From assembly GCF_003315235.1 (NCBI RefSeq), contig NZ_QNRU01000004.1, forward strand, positions 1 to 60,035: DNA of 60,035 nucleotides. Reading direction: 5' to 3'. The DNA is from Neisseria gonorrhoeae (GTDB lineage: Bacteria > Pseudomonadota > Gammaproteobacteria > Burkholderiales > Neisseriaceae). Within the stretch, counting starts at the first letter, position 1, and each line of letters starts with the position of its first letter. Of the stretch, positions 45,761-55,810 are shown piece after piece. The notes below the pieces were generated by a model. It had not been told where the DNA came from and did no database searches. It saw nothing but the letters and a program-made list of their open reading frames with translations. The translations under genes were made by a program, and so were the position numbers.

Positions 45761-46002
45761 CCAATAAAGCCAATGATTTGATAAGAATGAAAACATCGAC
45801 GGTCGTTTTTGGCGGATTTTTTATGGCAGACAACGGGGAGCGAATCCAAATCCCCGTTTTGGAAAATCCTGACATTAGGGAAATCAATCGCTTTTTTTCC
45901 GTATCAAATTTTGAGAAAAAAGCCGGCGTCCTTGTTTTCAGAATCATCCCCGAGCCGGAATTTGGCAATACCGAATTAACTGTCTATTTTGAAAAAGGAT
46001 AT

Positions 46003-46157
46003 TATAGTGGATTAACAAAAACCGGTACGGCGTTGCCCCGCCTTGGCTCAAAGGGAACGATTCCCTAAGGTGCCCAAGCACCAAGTGAACCGGTTCCGTA
46101 CTATCCGTACTGTCCGCGGCTTCGCCGCCTTGTCCTGATTTTTGTTAATCCACTATA
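46003..46157. repeat. Full-length Correia element (155 bp) inside a coding sequence
   Basis: The ends TATAGTGGATTAACAAAAA and TTTTTGTTAATCCACTATA are perfect inverted copies. The long-form insert with GGGAACGATTCCC and CCGGTTCCG is present. TA duplication is consistent with the flanks. Confidence 0.92.
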
Positions 46158-46375
46158 TTTGCCAATAATTCAAACAATTTTAGAAGGCGGGGATATTAAA
46201 GTAAAAAACCTTAAAACAGAAAATTACAGCGGGAAGGCAAGGGAAATCTTGGGAGATTGCTACCCTATTGAACATATCTCTAAAAATATTTCTACAATTC
46301 AAAATATCATTTCCGAATTTATCAGACAAAAACAAACACCGGCACCAAATAATTTGATGGAAACCCAACAATCAA

Positions 46376-46413
46376 GATGCCGTCTGAAGCAGCTTGGGCT
46401 TTCAGACGGCATT
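46376..46413 (+). terminator. Uptake-sequence hairpin before fabH
   Basis: GATGCCGTCTGAAGC and GCTTTCAGACGGCAT pair around a short loop, ending the disrupted unit. Confidence 0.75.
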
Positions 46414-46606
46414 TCCTTCGCTTAAAACAGCGTATCGGCAACCCCGCCCCGCCCGTCCACGGCAATCCGCATCTGAAAACCATCTGTATGCCAAACCACA
46501 CCCCCATCCCTGTTTCCGTCATTTGCACCCTGCCCGTATTGGGCAATCATCGGTTTTTCGCTTACAATAGCCGAATCTGAACCAACTCTCTAAAAAGGCC
46601 GTTCCC

Positions 46607-47569
46607 ATGCAGTATGCAAAAATTTCCGGCACGGGCAGCTATCTTCCTGCCAACCGCGTCAGCAATGACGACCTTGCCCAAAAGGTAGATACCTCTGACG
46701 AGTGGATTACCGCGCGTACGGGCATCAAATTCCGCCATATTGCAGCCGAAAACGAAAAAACCAGCGATCTTGCAGCCGAAGCGGCGCGGCGCGCTTTGGC
46801 AGATGCCAAATTAAATATAAACGACATTGATTTGATTATCGTGGCGACGGCAACGCCGGATATGCAGTTTCCTTCTACCGCCACCATCGTGCAGCAAAAA
46901 TTGGGCATCACCAACGGCTGCCCCGCGTTTGACGTGCAGGCGGTGTGCGCAGGCTTTATGTACGCGCTGACTACGGCAAATGCCTACATTAAAAGCGGTA
47001 TGGCGAAAAACGCGCTGGTCATCGGCGCGGAAACCTTCAGCCGCATCGTCGATTGGAACGACCGCACAACCTGCGTGCTGTTCGGCGACGGCGCGGGCGC
47101 GGTGGTTTTAAGCGCGTCCGACAAACCGGGCATCATCCACAGCAAACTCAAAGCCGACGGCAATTATCTGAAACTCTTAAACGTCCCCGGGCAAATCGCC
47201 TGCGGCAAAGTTTCCGGTTCGCCGTACATTTCGATGGACGGTCCCGGCGTGTTCAAGTTTGCCGTCAAAATGCTGTCCAAAATCGCCGATGACGTTATCG
47301 AAGAAGCAGGTTACACCGCCGAACAAATCGACTGGATTGTTCCCCATCAGGCAAACCGCCGCATTATCGAATCGACCGCGAAACATTTGGGTTTGAGTAT
47401 GGACAAAGTCGTCCTGACCGTCCAAGACCACGGCAACACGTCCGCCGCATCCATTCCGCTGGCTTTGGACGCGGGCATCCGCAGCGGACAAATCAAACGC
47501 GGTCAAAACCTGCTGCTCGAAGGCATAGGCGGCGGTTTCGCGTGGGGCGCGGTGCTGTTGCAATATTGA
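46607..47569 (+). CDS. fabH: 3-oxoacyl-ACP synthase III
   Basis: FabH condenses acetyl-CoA with malonyl-ACP to start fatty acid synthesis. The 320-residue thiolase-fold protein has the catalytic triad: Cys in [14 protein letters not shown] (about 112), His in [14 protein letters not shown] (about 247) and Asn in [16 protein letters not shown] (about 277). It begins [20 protein letters not shown]. It has its own hairpin downstream, so fabH and fabD are not strictly one transcript. Confidence 0.97.
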   Translation: MQYAKISGTGSYLPANRVSNDDLAQKVDTSDEWITARTGIKFRHIAAENEKTSDLAAEAARRALADAKLNINDIDLIIVATATPDMQFPSTATIVQQKLGITNGCPAFDVQAVCAGFMYALTTANAYIKSGMAKNALVIGAETFSRIVDWNDRTTCVLFGDGAGAVVLSASDKPGIIHSKLKADGNYLKLLNVPGQIACGKVSGSPYISMDGPGVFKFAVKMLSKIADDVIEEAGYTAEQIDWIVPHQANRRIIESTAKHLGLSMDKVVLTVQDHGNTSAASIPLALDAGIRSGQIKRGQNLLLEGIGGGFAWGAVLLQY

Positions 47570-47575
47570 AACCGG

Positions 47576-47607
47576 TGCCGTCTGAAACAGGCTTTCAGAC
47601 GGCATTT
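47576..47607 (+). terminator. Terminator after fabH
   Basis: GTGCCGTCTGAAA and TTTCAGACGGCATTT form a hairpin seven bases after the fabH stop and just before the next ATG. Confidence 0.7.
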
Positions 47608-47615
47608 CCCATATC

Positions 47616-47987
47616 ATGAAGCGGCAGGCTTTCTTCAAACCGATGGCGTGTGCGGCATTTCTGTCCGCCGTTTCGCTGCGCCTCCCCGTATTGGGCGCGT
47701 GTTACGCAATATTGTCCCTCTATGCGTTTGCACTTTACGGCATCGACAAACGGCGTGCCGTGCGGGGAAAACGCCGCATTCCCGAACACCGCCTGCTCCT
47801 GCCTGCCTTGTTCGGCGGTTGGACGGGCGCATACTTGGGTAGTAGGATGTTCAGGCATAAAACGGCGAAAAAGCGTTTTGTTGTGCTGTTCCGTCTGACT
47901 GTTTCGGGCAATGTCCTGGCGACCTGCATCCTGATTGATTATTTCGTTCCGCCCGAACTTTTTGTAAAACTCGGGCAACATCTCTGA
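47616..47987 (+). CDS. DUF1294 family small membrane protein
   Basis: The 123-residue protein has two or three membrane helices (about 8-28, 30-45, 95-115). The conserved segment YGIDKRRAVRGKRRIPEHRL, then LLPALFGGWTGAYLGSRMFRHKT, is the DUF1294 signature. Some homologues carry an N-terminal cold-shock domain, absent here. Function is unknown. It sits between fabH and fabD, separated from fabH by the hairpin. Confidence 0.85.
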   Translation: MKRQAFFKPMACAAFLSAVSLRLPVLGACYAILSLYAFALYGIDKRRAVRGKRRIPEHRLLLPALFGGWTGAYLGSRMFRHKTAKKRFVVLFRLTVSGNVLATCILIDYFVPPELFVKLGQHL

Positions 47988-48012
47988 CAATCCAACCCAA
48001 CAAAGGAATACT

Positions 48013-48939
48013 ATGTCTTTCGCATTCTTCTTCCCCGGACAAGGTTCCCAAAGCCTCGGCATGATGAACGGCTTTGCCGAACACGCCATCGTCAAAAACA
48101 CATTTGACGAAGCCTCCGCCATATTGGGGCAGGACTTGTGGGCGATGATTAACGGCAGCGATGCCGAAATCATCGGTCAAACAGTCAACACCCAGCCCAT
48201 TATGCTCGCCGCCGGCGTTGCCGTTTACCGCGCCTATTTGGAAGTGGGCGGCAAAACGCCTGCCGCCGTTGCCGGACACAGCCTCGGCGAATACACCGCA
48301 CTCGTTGCCGCCGGCGCATTGGATTTTGCCGATGCCGTCAAACTCGTCCGCCTGCGCGCCGAACTGATGCAGTCCGCCGTACCGCAAGGCGTAGGCGCAA
48401 TGGCGGCCATTTTGGGTTTGGAAGATGAACAGGTCAGGCAGATTTGTGCCGAATCCGCACAGGGCGAAGTGGTCGAAGCCGTCAACTTCAACTCGCCCGG
48501 ACAAGTCGTGATTGCAGGCAACGCCGCCGCCGTCGGACGCACCATGGCTGCCGCCAAAGAAGCCGGAGCCAAACGCGCCCTGCCGCTGCCGGTATCCGTT
48601 CCTTCCCATTGCAGCCTGATGAAACCCGCCGCCGACAAACTTGCCGAAACACTCAAAACCGTTGAAATCAAGCAGCCGCAAATCCGTGTCATCCACAACG
48701 CCGACGTTGCCGCCTACGATGATGCCGGCAAAATCAAAGACGCGCTCGTCCGCCAGCTTTACAGCCCCGTGCGCTGGACGGAAACCGTCAACGCCCTCGT
48801 TTCAGACGGCATTGCCGAATCCGCCGAATGCGGCCCGGGCAAAGTGTTGGCGGGCTTGGCAAAACGCATCAACAAGGCCGCCGCGTGCAGCGCACTGACC
48901 GATGCCGGACAGATTACCGCCTTTATCGAAGCGCACTGA
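48013..48939 (+). CDS. fabD: Malonyl-CoA-ACP transacylase
   Basis: FabD loads malonate onto ACP. The 308-residue protein begins MSFAFFFPGQGSQSLGMM (oxyanion loop) and has VAGHSLGEYTALVAAG (nucleophile Ser), LVRLRAELMQ (Arg) and LPLPVSVPSHCSLMKPA (catalytic His). GSQ and GHSLGEY are invariant. CAAAGGAATACT precedes the ATG. A non-uptake terminator follows. Confidence 0.97.
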   Translation: MSFAFFFPGQGSQSLGMMNGFAEHAIVKNTFDEASAILGQDLWAMINGSDAEIIGQTVNTQPIMLAAGVAVYRAYLEVGGKTPAAVAGHSLGEYTALVAAGALDFADAVKLVRLRAELMQSAVPQGVGAMAAILGLEDEQVRQICAESAQGEVVEAVNFNSPGQVVIAGNAAAVGRTMAAAKEAGAKRALPLPVSVPSHCSLMKPAADKLAETLKTVEIKQPQIRVIHNADVAAYDDAGKIKDALVRQLYSPVRWTETVNALVSDGIAESAECGPGKVLAGLAKRINKAAACSALTDAGQITAFIEAH

Positions 48940-48950
48940 CTTCGTTCCGC

Positions 48951-48983
48951 AAAAAGCAGCCTGCCCTCTTCAGGCTGCTTTTC
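48951..48983 (+). terminator. Terminator after fabD
   Basis: AAAAAGCAGCCTG and CAGGCTGCTTTT form a strong hairpin unrelated to the uptake sequence. Confidence 0.85.
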
Positions 48984-49077
48984 ACGTCCGAACGGCAAAC
49001 AGCCGCATATTTGCGCTATAATCCATCCCTACCAAACCACCGACAGCGGCTGCCGTTGCAGTTCCCGCCCTACCGAT

Positions 49078-50946
49078 ATGATAGAAAAACTGACTTTCGG
49101 ACTGTTTAAAAAAGAAGACGCGCGCAGCTTTATGCGCCTGATGGCGTACGTCCGCCCCTACAAAATCCGCATCGTTGCCGCCCTGATTGCCATTTTCGGC
49201 GTTGCCGCCACCGAAAGCTATCTTGCCGCCTTCATCGCCCCCCTGATCAACCACGGCTTTTCCGCGCCCGCCGCGCCGCCCGAGCTGTCCGCCGCCGCCG
49301 ACATCCTTTCCACCCTGCAAAACTGGCGCGAACAGTTTACCTATATGGTTTGGGGGACGGAAAACAAAATCTGGACCGTCCCCCTCTTCCTCATCATCCT
49401 CGTCGTCATCCGTGGCATCTGCCGCTTTACCAGCACCTATCTGATGACTTGGGTCTCCGTGATGACCATCAGCAAAATCCGCAAAGATATGTTTGCCAAA
49501 ATGCTGACCCTTTCCTCCCGCTACCATCAGGAAACGCCGTCCGGCACCGTACTGATGAATATGCTCAACCTGACCGAACAGTCGGTCAGCAACGCCAGCG
49601 ACATCTTCACCGCCCTCACGCGCGACACGATGATCGTTACCGGCCTGACCATCGTCCTGCTTTACCTCAACTGGCAGCTCAGCCTCATCGTCGTCCTGAT
49701 GTTCCCCCTGCTCTCCCTGCTCTCGCGCTACTACCGCGACCGCTTGAAACACGTCATTTCCGACTCGCAAAAAAGCATAGGCACGATGAACAACGTGATT
49801 GCCGAAACCCATCAGGGACACCGCGTCGTCAAGCTGTTCAACGGGCAGGCGCAGGCGGCAAACCGGTTCGACGCGGTCAACCGCACCATCGTCCGCCTCA
49901 GCAAAAAAATCACGCAGGCAACGGCGGCACATTCCCCGTTCAGCGAACTGATTGCCTCGATCGCCCTCGCCGTCGTCATCTTCATCGCCCTGTGGCAAAG
50001 CCAAAACGGCTACACCACCATCGGCGAATTTATGGCATTCATCGTCGCGATGCTGCAAATGTACGCCCCCATCAAAAGCCTTGCCAACATCAGCATCCCT
50101 ATGCAGACGATGTTCCTCGCCGCCGACGGCGTATGTGCATTTCTCGACACCCCGCCCGAACAGGACAAAGGCACGCTCGCGCCGCAGCGTGTCGAAGGGC
50201 GCATCAGCTTCCGCAACGTCGATGTCGAATACCGTTCAGACGGCATCAAAGCCCTCGACAACTTCAACCTCGACATCAGACAAGGCGAACGCGTCGCCCT
50301 GGTCGGACGTTCCGGCAGTGGCAAATCCACCGTCGTCAACCTTCTGCCCCGCTTTGTCGAACCGTCTGCCGGCAACATCTGCATAGACGGTATCGACATC
50401 GCCGACATCAAACTCGACTGCCTGCGCGCCCAATTCGCCCTCGTCTCCCAAGACGTATTCCTGTTTGACGACACCCTGTTTGAAAACGTCCGATACAGCC
50501 GTCCCGACGCTGGCGAATCCGAAGTCCTGTCCGCCCTCCAAGCCGCCAACCTGCAAAGCCTGATCGACGCATCCCCGCTCGGACTGCACCAGCCCATCGG
50601 ATCGAACGGCAGCAACTTATCCGGCGGACAGCGGCAACGCGTCGCCATTGCCCGCGCCATTTTGAAAGACGCGCCGATATTATTATTGGACGAAGCCACC
50701 AGCGCATTGGACAACGAATCCGAACGCCTCGTCCAACAAGCGCTCGAACGCCTGATGGAAAACCGCACCGGCATCATCGTCGCCCACCGCCTGACCACCG
50801 TCGAATCCGCCGACCGCATCATCGTCATGGATGGCGGCAAAATCATCGAACAAGGCACACACGATCAACTCATGTTCCAAAACGGCTACTACACCATGCT
50901 GAGGAACATCTCCGGAAAAGATACCGCCGCCGTTCAGACGGCATAA
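49078..50946 (+). CDS. msbA: Lipid A export ABC transporter MsbA
   Basis: The 622-residue half-transporter has six membrane helices in its first 330 residues (for example IRIVAALIAIFGVAATESYLA). A nucleotide-binding domain follows with LVGRSGSGKSTVVNL (Walker A), NLSGGQRQRVAIARAI (signature), PILLLDEATSALDNES (Walker B) and IIVAHRLTTVESADRI (H-loop). MsbA flips lipid A-core across the inner membrane; here it would carry lipooligosaccharide, whose sugars are built by the lgt genes in this window. A TATAAT lies at 49017-49022. The 3' end carries one arm of an uptake hairpin. Confidence 0.93.
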   Translation: MIEKLTFGLFKKEDARSFMRLMAYVRPYKIRIVAALIAIFGVAATESYLAAFIAPLINHGFSAPAAPPELSAAADILSTLQNWREQFTYMVWGTENKIWTVPLFLIILVVIRGICRFTSTYLMTWVSVMTISKIRKDMFAKMLTLSSRYHQETPSGTVLMNMLNLTEQSVSNASDIFTALTRDTMIVTGLTIVLLYLNWQLSLIVVLMFPLLSLLSRYYRDRLKHVISDSQKSIGTMNNVIAETHQGHRVVKLFNGQAQAANRFDAVNRTIVRLSKKITQATAAHSPFSELIASIALAVVIFIALWQSQNGYTTIGEFMAFIVAMLQMYAPIKSLANISIPMQTMFLAADGVCAFLDTPPEQDKGTLAPQRVEGRISFRNVDVEYRSDGIKALDNFNLDIRQGERVALVGRSGSGKSTVVNLLPRFVEPSAGNICIDGIDIADIKLDCLRAQFALVSQDVFLFDDTLFENVRYSRPDAGESEVLSALQAANLQSLIDASPLGLHQPIGSNGSNLSGGQRQRVAIARAILKDAPILLLDEATSALDNESERLVQQALERLMENRTGIIVAHRLTTVESADRIIVMDGGKIIEQGTHDQLMFQNGYYTMLRNISGKDTAAVQTA

Positions 50947-50963
50947 ACAAAATGCCGTCCGAA
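50933..50963 (+). terminator. Terminator overlapping the msbA stop
   Basis: TTCAGACGGCAT (within the last msbA codons) and ATGCCGTCCGAA pair around AAACAAA. The msbA stop is in the hairpin itself. Confidence 0.7.
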
Positions 50964-51045
50964 ATGGTATAATCGCCCCGACCCCTTCAGACGGCACTAT
51001 ATCCGCCGACCCATCCGATTATCTTCAACCACCGTAAAACCCATT

Positions 51046-52611
51046 ATGACCCAAGACAAAATCCTCATCCTCGACTTCGGTTCGCAAGTTACCCGGCTGA
51101 TCGCCCGCCGCGTGCGCGAAGCACACGTTTACTGCGAGCTGCATTCCTTCGATATGCCTTTGGACGAAATCAAAGCCTTCAACCCCAAAGGCATCATCCT
51201 TTCCGGCGGCCCTAATTCTGTTTACGAATCCGACTATCAAGCCGATACCGGTATTTTTGATTTGGGCATTCCGGTTTTGGGCATCTGCTACGGCATGCAG
51301 TTTATGGCGCACCACTTGGGTGGCGAAGTGCAGCCCGGCAACCAGCGCGAATTCGGTTACGCGCAAGTCAAAACCATCGACAGCGGACTGACACGCGGCA
51401 TTCAAGACGACGCGCCCAACACACTCGACGTATGGATGAGCCACGGCGACAAAGTGTCCAAACTGCCCGACGGTTTCGCCGTCATCGGCGACACTCCGTC
51501 CTGCCCGATTGCCATGATGGAAAACACCGAAAAACAATTCTATGGCATCCAGTTCCACCCCGAAGTTACCCACACCAAACAAGGCCGCGCCCTGTTGAAC
51601 CGCTTTGTCTTGGATATTTGCGGCGCGCAACCGGGCTGGACGATGCCCAACTACATCGAAGAAGCCGTTGCCAAAATCCGCGAACAAGTCGGCAGCGACG
51701 AAGTGATTTTAGGTCTGTCCGGCGGCGTGGACTCTTCCGTAGCCGCCGCGCTGATTCACCGCGCCATCGGCGACCAACTGACCTGCGTGTTCGTCGATCA
51801 CGGTTTGTTGCGCCTGAACGAAGGCAAAATGGTGATGGATATGTTCGCCCGCAACTTGGGTGTGAAAGTGATACACGTCGATGCCGAAGGGCAGTTTATG
51901 GCGAAACTCGCCGGCGTGACCGACCCTGAGAAAAAACGCAAAATCATCGGCGCGGAATTTATCGAAGTATTTGATGCCGAAGAGAAAAAACTCACCAACG
52001 CCAAATGGCTGGCGCAAGGCACGATTTACCCCGACGTAATCGAATCCGCCGGTGCGAAAACCAAAAAAGCCCACGCCATCAAATCCCACCACAACGTCGG
52101 CGGCCTGCCTGAAAATATGAAGCTCAAACTGCTTGAGCCCTTGCGCGACTTGTTCAAAGACGAAGTGCGCGAGTTGGGCGTGGCTTTGGGCCTGCCGCGC
52201 GAAATGGTGTACCGCCACCCCTTCCCGGGCCCCGGTTTGGGTGTGCGCATCTTGGGCGAAGTGAAAAAAGAATACGCCGACTTGCTGCGTCAGGCGGACG
52301 ATATTTTCATCCAAGAATTACGCAATACTACCGACGAAAACGGCACGTCTTGGTATGACCTGACCAGCCAGGCATTTGCCGTATTCCTGCCCGTCAAATC
52401 CGTCGGCGTGATGGGCGACGGCCGCACTTACGACTACGTCGTCGCACTGCGCGCAGTCATCACCAGCGACTTTATGACTGCACACTGGGCAGAGCTGCCA
52501 TACTCACTGCTCGGCCGCGTGTCCAACCGCATCATCAACGAAGTCAAAGGCATCAACCGCGTGGTGTACGATGTCAGCGGCAAACCGCCCGCCACCATCG
52601 AGTGGGAATAA
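51046..52611 (+). CDS. guaA: GMP synthase (glutamine-hydrolysing)
   Basis: GuaA converts XMP to GMP. The 521-residue protein has a class I glutamine amidotransferase domain ([22 protein letters not shown] with catalytic Cys, and QFHPEVTHT with His/Glu). The ATP-pyrophosphatase domain has the P-loop [17 protein letters not shown] (about 227), and the C-terminal dimerisation domain ends [16 protein letters not shown] at 50968-50973 lies upstream. The gene separates msbA from fabG. Confidence 0.97.
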   Translation: MTQDKILILDFGSQVTRLIARRVREAHVYCELHSFDMPLDEIKAFNPKGIILSGGPNSVYESDYQADTGIFDLGIPVLGICYGMQFMAHHLGGEVQPGNQREFGYAQVKTIDSGLTRGIQDDAPNTLDVWMSHGDKVSKLPDGFAVIGDTPSCPIAMMENTEKQFYGIQFHPEVTHTKQGRALLNRFVLDICGAQPGWTMPNYIEEAVAKIREQVGSDEVILGLSGGVDSSVAAALIHRAIGDQLTCVFVDHGLLRLNEGKMVMDMFARNLGVKVIHVDAEGQFMAKLAGVTDPEKKRKIIGAEFIEVFDAEEKKLTNAKWLAQGTIYPDVIESAGAKTKKAHAIKSHHNVGGLPENMKLKLLEPLRDLFKDEVRELGVALGLPREMVYRHPFPGPGLGVRILGEVKKEYADLLRQADDIFIQELRNTTDENGTSWYDLTSQAFAVFLPVKSVGVMGDGRTYDYVVALRAVITSDFMTAHWAELPYSLLGRVSNRIINEVKGINRVVYDVSGKPPATIEWE

Positions 52612-52672
52612 ACAGCAAACAGGGCTGCACCGTCCGGCGCAGTCCTTCGATTATCGGAAAAAAGGAAAAAAT

Positions 52673-53419
52673 ATGAGCACACAAGATTTAAGCGGCAAAA
52701 TCGCTTTGGTAACCGGCGCATCGCGCGGCATCGGCGCGGCAATTGCCGACACACTGGCGGCAGCCGGTGCCAAAATCATCGGTACGGCAACCGGCGAGAG
52801 CGGTGCGGCGGCGATTAGCAAACGTCTGGCACAATGGGGCGGCGAAGGCCGCGTATTAAATTCCGCCGAACCCGAAACCGTCGAAAACCTGATTGCCGAC
52901 ATCGAAAAAACGTTCGGCAAACTCGACATTCTGGTCAACAACGCCGGCATCACCCGCGACAACCTGTTGATGCGTATGAAAGAAGAAGAGTGGGACGACA
53001 TCATGCAGGTCAACCTCAAATCCGTGTTCCGTGCTTCTAAAGCCGTCTTGCGCGGTATGATGAAACAACGTTCCGGCCGCATCATCAACATCACCTCCGT
53101 CGTCGGCGTGATGGGCAATGCCGGGCAAACCAATTATGCCGCCGCAAAAGCGGGCTTGATCGGTTTTGCCAAATCTATGGCGCGCGAAGTCGGCAGCCGG
53201 GGCATTACCGTCAACTGCGTCGCCCCGGGCTTTATCGATACCGATATGACCCGCGCCCTGCCCGAAGAAACCCGCCAAACATTTACCGCCCAAACCGCCT
53301 TGGGCAGATTCGGCGACGCGCAAGACATCGCCGATGCGGTTCTGTTCCTCGCTTCCGATCAGGCGAAATACATCACCGGTCAAACGCTGCACGTCAACGG
53401 CGGTATGCTGATGCCCTAA
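52673..53419 (+). CDS. fabG: 3-oxoacyl-ACP reductase
   Basis: This short-chain dehydrogenase reduces 3-ketoacyl-ACP with NADPH. The 248-residue protein has VTGASRGIGAAIAD (cofactor loop), LVNNAGITRDNLLMRMKEEEW, the catalytic Ser/Tyr/Lys in INITSVVGVMGNAGQTNYAAAKAGL, and VNCVAPGFIDTDMT. AAAGGAAAAAAT precedes the ATG. acpP, which usually follows fabG, is not in this window. Confidence 0.96.
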   Translation: MSTQDLSGKIALVTGASRGIGAAIADTLAAAGAKIIGTATGESGAAAISKRLAQWGGEGRVLNSAEPETVENLIADIEKTFGKLDILVNNAGITRDNLLMRMKEEEWDDIMQVNLKSVFRASKAVLRGMMKQRSGRIINITSVVGVMGNAGQTNYAAAKAGLIGFAKSMAREVGSRGITVNCVAPGFIDTDMTRALPEETRQTFTAQTALGRFGDAQDIADAVLFLASDQAKYITGQTLHVNGGMLMP

Positions 53420-53437
53420 CGGACAGGCTTTTCAACC

Positions 53438-53467
53438 ATGCCGTCTGAAGCCCTTTCAGACGGCATT
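53438..53467 (+). terminator. Terminator after fabG
   Basis: ATGCCGTCTGAAG and CTTTCAGACGGCATTT form a hairpin 19 bases past the fabG stop. Confidence 0.75.
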
Positions 53468-53483
53468 TGCATTCCCAAACAAA

Positions 53484-53969
53484 ATGAACACTCACCACCA
53501 CCTGCCCTGCCCCTGCGGTTCAGGCACAAGCTATGCCGGCTGCTGCCGACCGCTTCATCTGCGCCAAATCCTGCCGCCCACCGCCGAAGCCCTCATGCGT
53601 TCGCGGTACGGCGCGTATGTGCTGCACCTTATCGACTACATCATCGCTACTACCGTTCCGGCGCAACAAACATTCCTCGATGCCGCCGAACTGATGCAGT
53701 GGAGCAGAGAAGCCGAATGGCTGGGCTTGAATGTCATCGCACACCGCAACCTCGGCAAACAGCACGCCCAAGTCGAATTTGAAGCCTACTTCCAAGACGG
53801 CGGAAACCGAACAGTGCATCACGAGCTGTCGGCATTCGTGAAAATAGCGGAGCAATGGTATTTCATCGATCCGACTGTTCCGCTGCCTACCATGAAACAG
53901 CCCTGCATTTGCGGTTCGGGCAAAAAATTCAAAGCCTGCTGCGGCAAATATCTGCAACCTGTCGCATAA
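53484..53969 (+). CDS. YchJ-like SEC-C motif protein
   Basis: The 161-residue protein has an N-terminal Cys cluster LPCPCGSGTSYAGCCRPLH (SEC-C-like zinc site) and an NTF2-like middle (LMRSRYGAYVLHLIDYIIAT, the UPF0225 signature). A C-terminal SEC-C motif reads QPCICGSGKKFKACCGKYL. This is the YchJ layout. Function is unknown; the SEC-C motif binds zinc. It starts 17 bases after the hairpin that ends fabG. Confidence 0.88.
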   Translation: MNTHHHLPCPCGSGTSYAGCCRPLHLRQILPPTAEALMRSRYGAYVLHLIDYIIATTVPAQQTFLDAAELMQWSREAEWLGLNVIAHRNLGKQHAQVEFEAYFQDGGNRTVHHELSAFVKIAEQWYFIDPTVPLPTMKQPCICGSGKKFKACCGKYLQPVA

Positions 53970-54000
53970 AAATGCCGTCTGAACGTTCAGACGGCATTTT
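53968..54000 (+). terminator. Terminator after the YchJ-like gene
   Basis: AAAAATGCCGTCTGAACG and CGTTCAGACGGCATTTT pair directly with almost no loop. The stretch 54001-54186 has no visible gene. Confidence 0.85.
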
Positions 54001-54186
54001 CAACGCGCAAAAAAAACCATTCATACCAAGGGTAAGTATGAATGGTCAATACATTGCGGGAAAACATCTTACTTGCTGCACTGCCGAAAAGGGAGAAACG
54101 GCAGCGTTAACCAGCAAAAGCATTGTACCTTTATTAATGTTAAAAAACATTAATTTTGAAAATATATTAACGAATATATCTGGAAC

Positions 54187-54981
54187 CTACTGGTTTTCCC
54201 GTATCCACCCGACCCAGCGTTCAAACAGCTTCGGTTCGAGCGCGGCGACGACCGAGCGTTTGAACACGTGTTCACCACTCCAAAACCCGTCGCCTTCCAA
54301 AGTCGTCAGCCTGCCGCCCGCCTCCTCGAAAATCAACGCACCCGCAGCATAATCCCACAGCTTCTGCCCGCCGTGGACATAAACATCATAACGCCCGCAC
54401 GCCAGATAACACCAGTCCAGCGTGCTGCTGCCCATACTGCGTATCGTCCCGAAAGGCGCGAGCGTACTCATGCGGCTGGAAAGTTTGCCCGAACGCAGAT
54501 ATTTGATTTCCACGCCCGCAATCGCCTCATTGAGTTTTTTATCCACGAGACGCAAAGGCAGGCGTGTCCCATTAAGAAACGCACCCTGCCCGCGTTCGGC
54601 ATAAAAACATTCGCCGCTGACCGGATTGTAGATTACGCCCAATTCGGCGCGCCCGTTGCGGACAAACGCCACCGACACGGCAAAATGCGGCAGCCCGTTG
54701 ACAAAATTGTTCGTCCCGTCTATCGGATCGACAATCCACAGCCCCTTTTCCCCCGAATATTGTTCCCACAAAGCCGACTGTTCCTGCCGCGACATTTCCT
54801 CGCCCAACATCGGGCAATCGATCAGAAGCGGCAACGCGGCGGCAAATGCCGTCTGCGCGGCAATGTCCGCCTCGCTCAACATCGAACCGTCTTCCTTGCG
54901 GCGGGACGGCGTATTCAAAAAACGCGGCATAATTTCGGTTTGCGCGATATGGCGCACGACTTTCTGCAAACGGTGTAACAC
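54187..54981 (-). CDS. Inositol-phosphatase family protein (SuhB-like)
   Basis: The 264-residue protein carries the Li/Mg-dependent phosphatase motifs: CPMLGEEMS (Glu), GLWIVDPIDGTNNFVNGLP (DP-x-D-G-T) and GGQKLWDYAAGALIFEEAGG (WD). Members hydrolyse inositol phosphates; SuhB also acts in rRNA transcription complexes, and others act on PAP. The substrate is not predictable. It is divergent from rsmE, with about 100 bases between starts. Confidence 0.88.
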   Translation of the reverse strand: MLHRLQKVVRHIAQTEIMPRFLNTPSRRKEDGSMLSEADIAAQTAFAAALPLLIDCPMLGEEMSRQEQSALWEQYSGEKGLWIVDPIDGTNNFVNGLPHFAVSVAFVRNGRAELGVIYNPVSGECFYAERGQGAFLNGTRLPLRLVDKKLNEAIAGVEIKYLRSGKLSSRMSTLAPFGTIRSMGSSTLDWCYLACGRYDVYVHGGQKLWDYAAGALIFEEAGGRLTTLEGDGFWSGEHVFKRSVVAALEPKLFERWVGWIRENQ

Positions 54982-55084
54982 TTCCTACTGTCCTCATATT
55001 TTGAACTTGCGGCGCGCGAACGTATAATGTCCGTTTCCATCACGCCGCTGCGACGGATTATAACCGTCCGAACCGCCAAAAACT

Positions 55085-55810
55085 ATGCCCAGATTCTACC
55101 TGCCCGAAAACCTTTCCGTCGGACAAACCGTCGACCTTCCCGACAACATCGTCCGCCACCTCAACGTCCTGCGCATCCGCCCCAACGAAAACATCACCCT
55201 CTTCGACGGCAAAGGCAAGGCACATACCGCACGGCTGACCGTTTTGGAAAAACACCGCGCCGAAGCCGAAATCCTGCACGAAGACACAACCGACAACGAG
55301 TCCCCGCTCAACATCACGCTCATCCAATCCATTTCCTCCGGCGATCGCATGGATTTCACCCTGCAAAAAAGCGTCGAACTCGGCGTAACCGCCATACAGC
55401 CCGTCATCAGCGAACGCTGCATCGTCCGCCTCGACGGAGAACGCGCCGCCAAACGCCTCGCACGCTGGCAGGAAATCGTCATCTCCGCGTGCGAACAAAG
55501 CGGCAGGAACACCGTTCCCCCCGTACTGCCCATCATCGGCTACCGTGAAGCACTCGACAAAATGCCGTCTGAAAGCACCAGGCTGATTATGAGCATCAAC
55601 CGCGCCTGCAAACTCGGCGACATCCGCCACCCGTCCGGCGCAATCGTCTTTATGGTCGGGCCCGAAGGCGGCTGGACAGAACAGGAAGAACAACAGGCAT
55701 TTGAAGCCGGCTTTCAGGCGGTTACACTCGGAAAACGGATTTTACGCACAGAAACCGCCCCACTCGCCGCCATCGCCGCGATGCAGACGCTTTGGGGCGA
55801 TTTTACCTAG
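55085..55810 (+). CDS. rsmE: 16S rRNA m3U1498 methyltransferase
   Basis: RsmE methylates N3 of U1498. The 241-residue SPOUT protein begins MPRFYLPENLSVGQTVDLPD (PUA-like N-terminus, residues 1-70). The knot domain has LIQSISSGDRMDFTLQKSVELGVTAIQPVISER and the SAM-knot motif FMVGPEGGWTEQEEQQAFEAGFQAVTLGKRILRTETAPLAA. All signature residues are present. Confidence 0.94.
   Translation: MPRFYLPENLSVGQTVDLPDNIVRHLNVLRIRPNENITLFDGKGKAHTARLTVLEKHRAEAEILHEDTTDNESPLNITLIQSISSGDRMDFTLQKSVELGVTAIQPVISERCIVRLDGERAAKRLARWQEIVISACEQSGRNTVPPVLPIIGYREALDKMPSESTRLIMSINRACKLGDIRHPSGAIVFMVGPEGGWTEQEEQQAFEAGFQAVTLGKRILRTETAPLAAIAAMQTLWGDFT

Larger units (their letters stand above)
45787..46425 (+). pseudogene. 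Unknown gene split by a Correia element
   Basis: The frame MKTSTVVFGGFFMADNGERI continues through IPEPEFGNTELTVYFEKGY into a 155-bp Correia element and stops at 46066-46068. After the element it resumes LPIIQTILEGGDIKVKNLKT then ENYSGKAREILGDCYPIEHI and runs to 46425. Removing the element and one TA joins the two as FEKGYYLPIIQTI in frame. The 3' end runs into the uptake pair, which supplies the last codons. I do not recognise the family. Following a MafI-like gene it may be a second immunity or toxin-associated gene. Confidence 0.65.
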
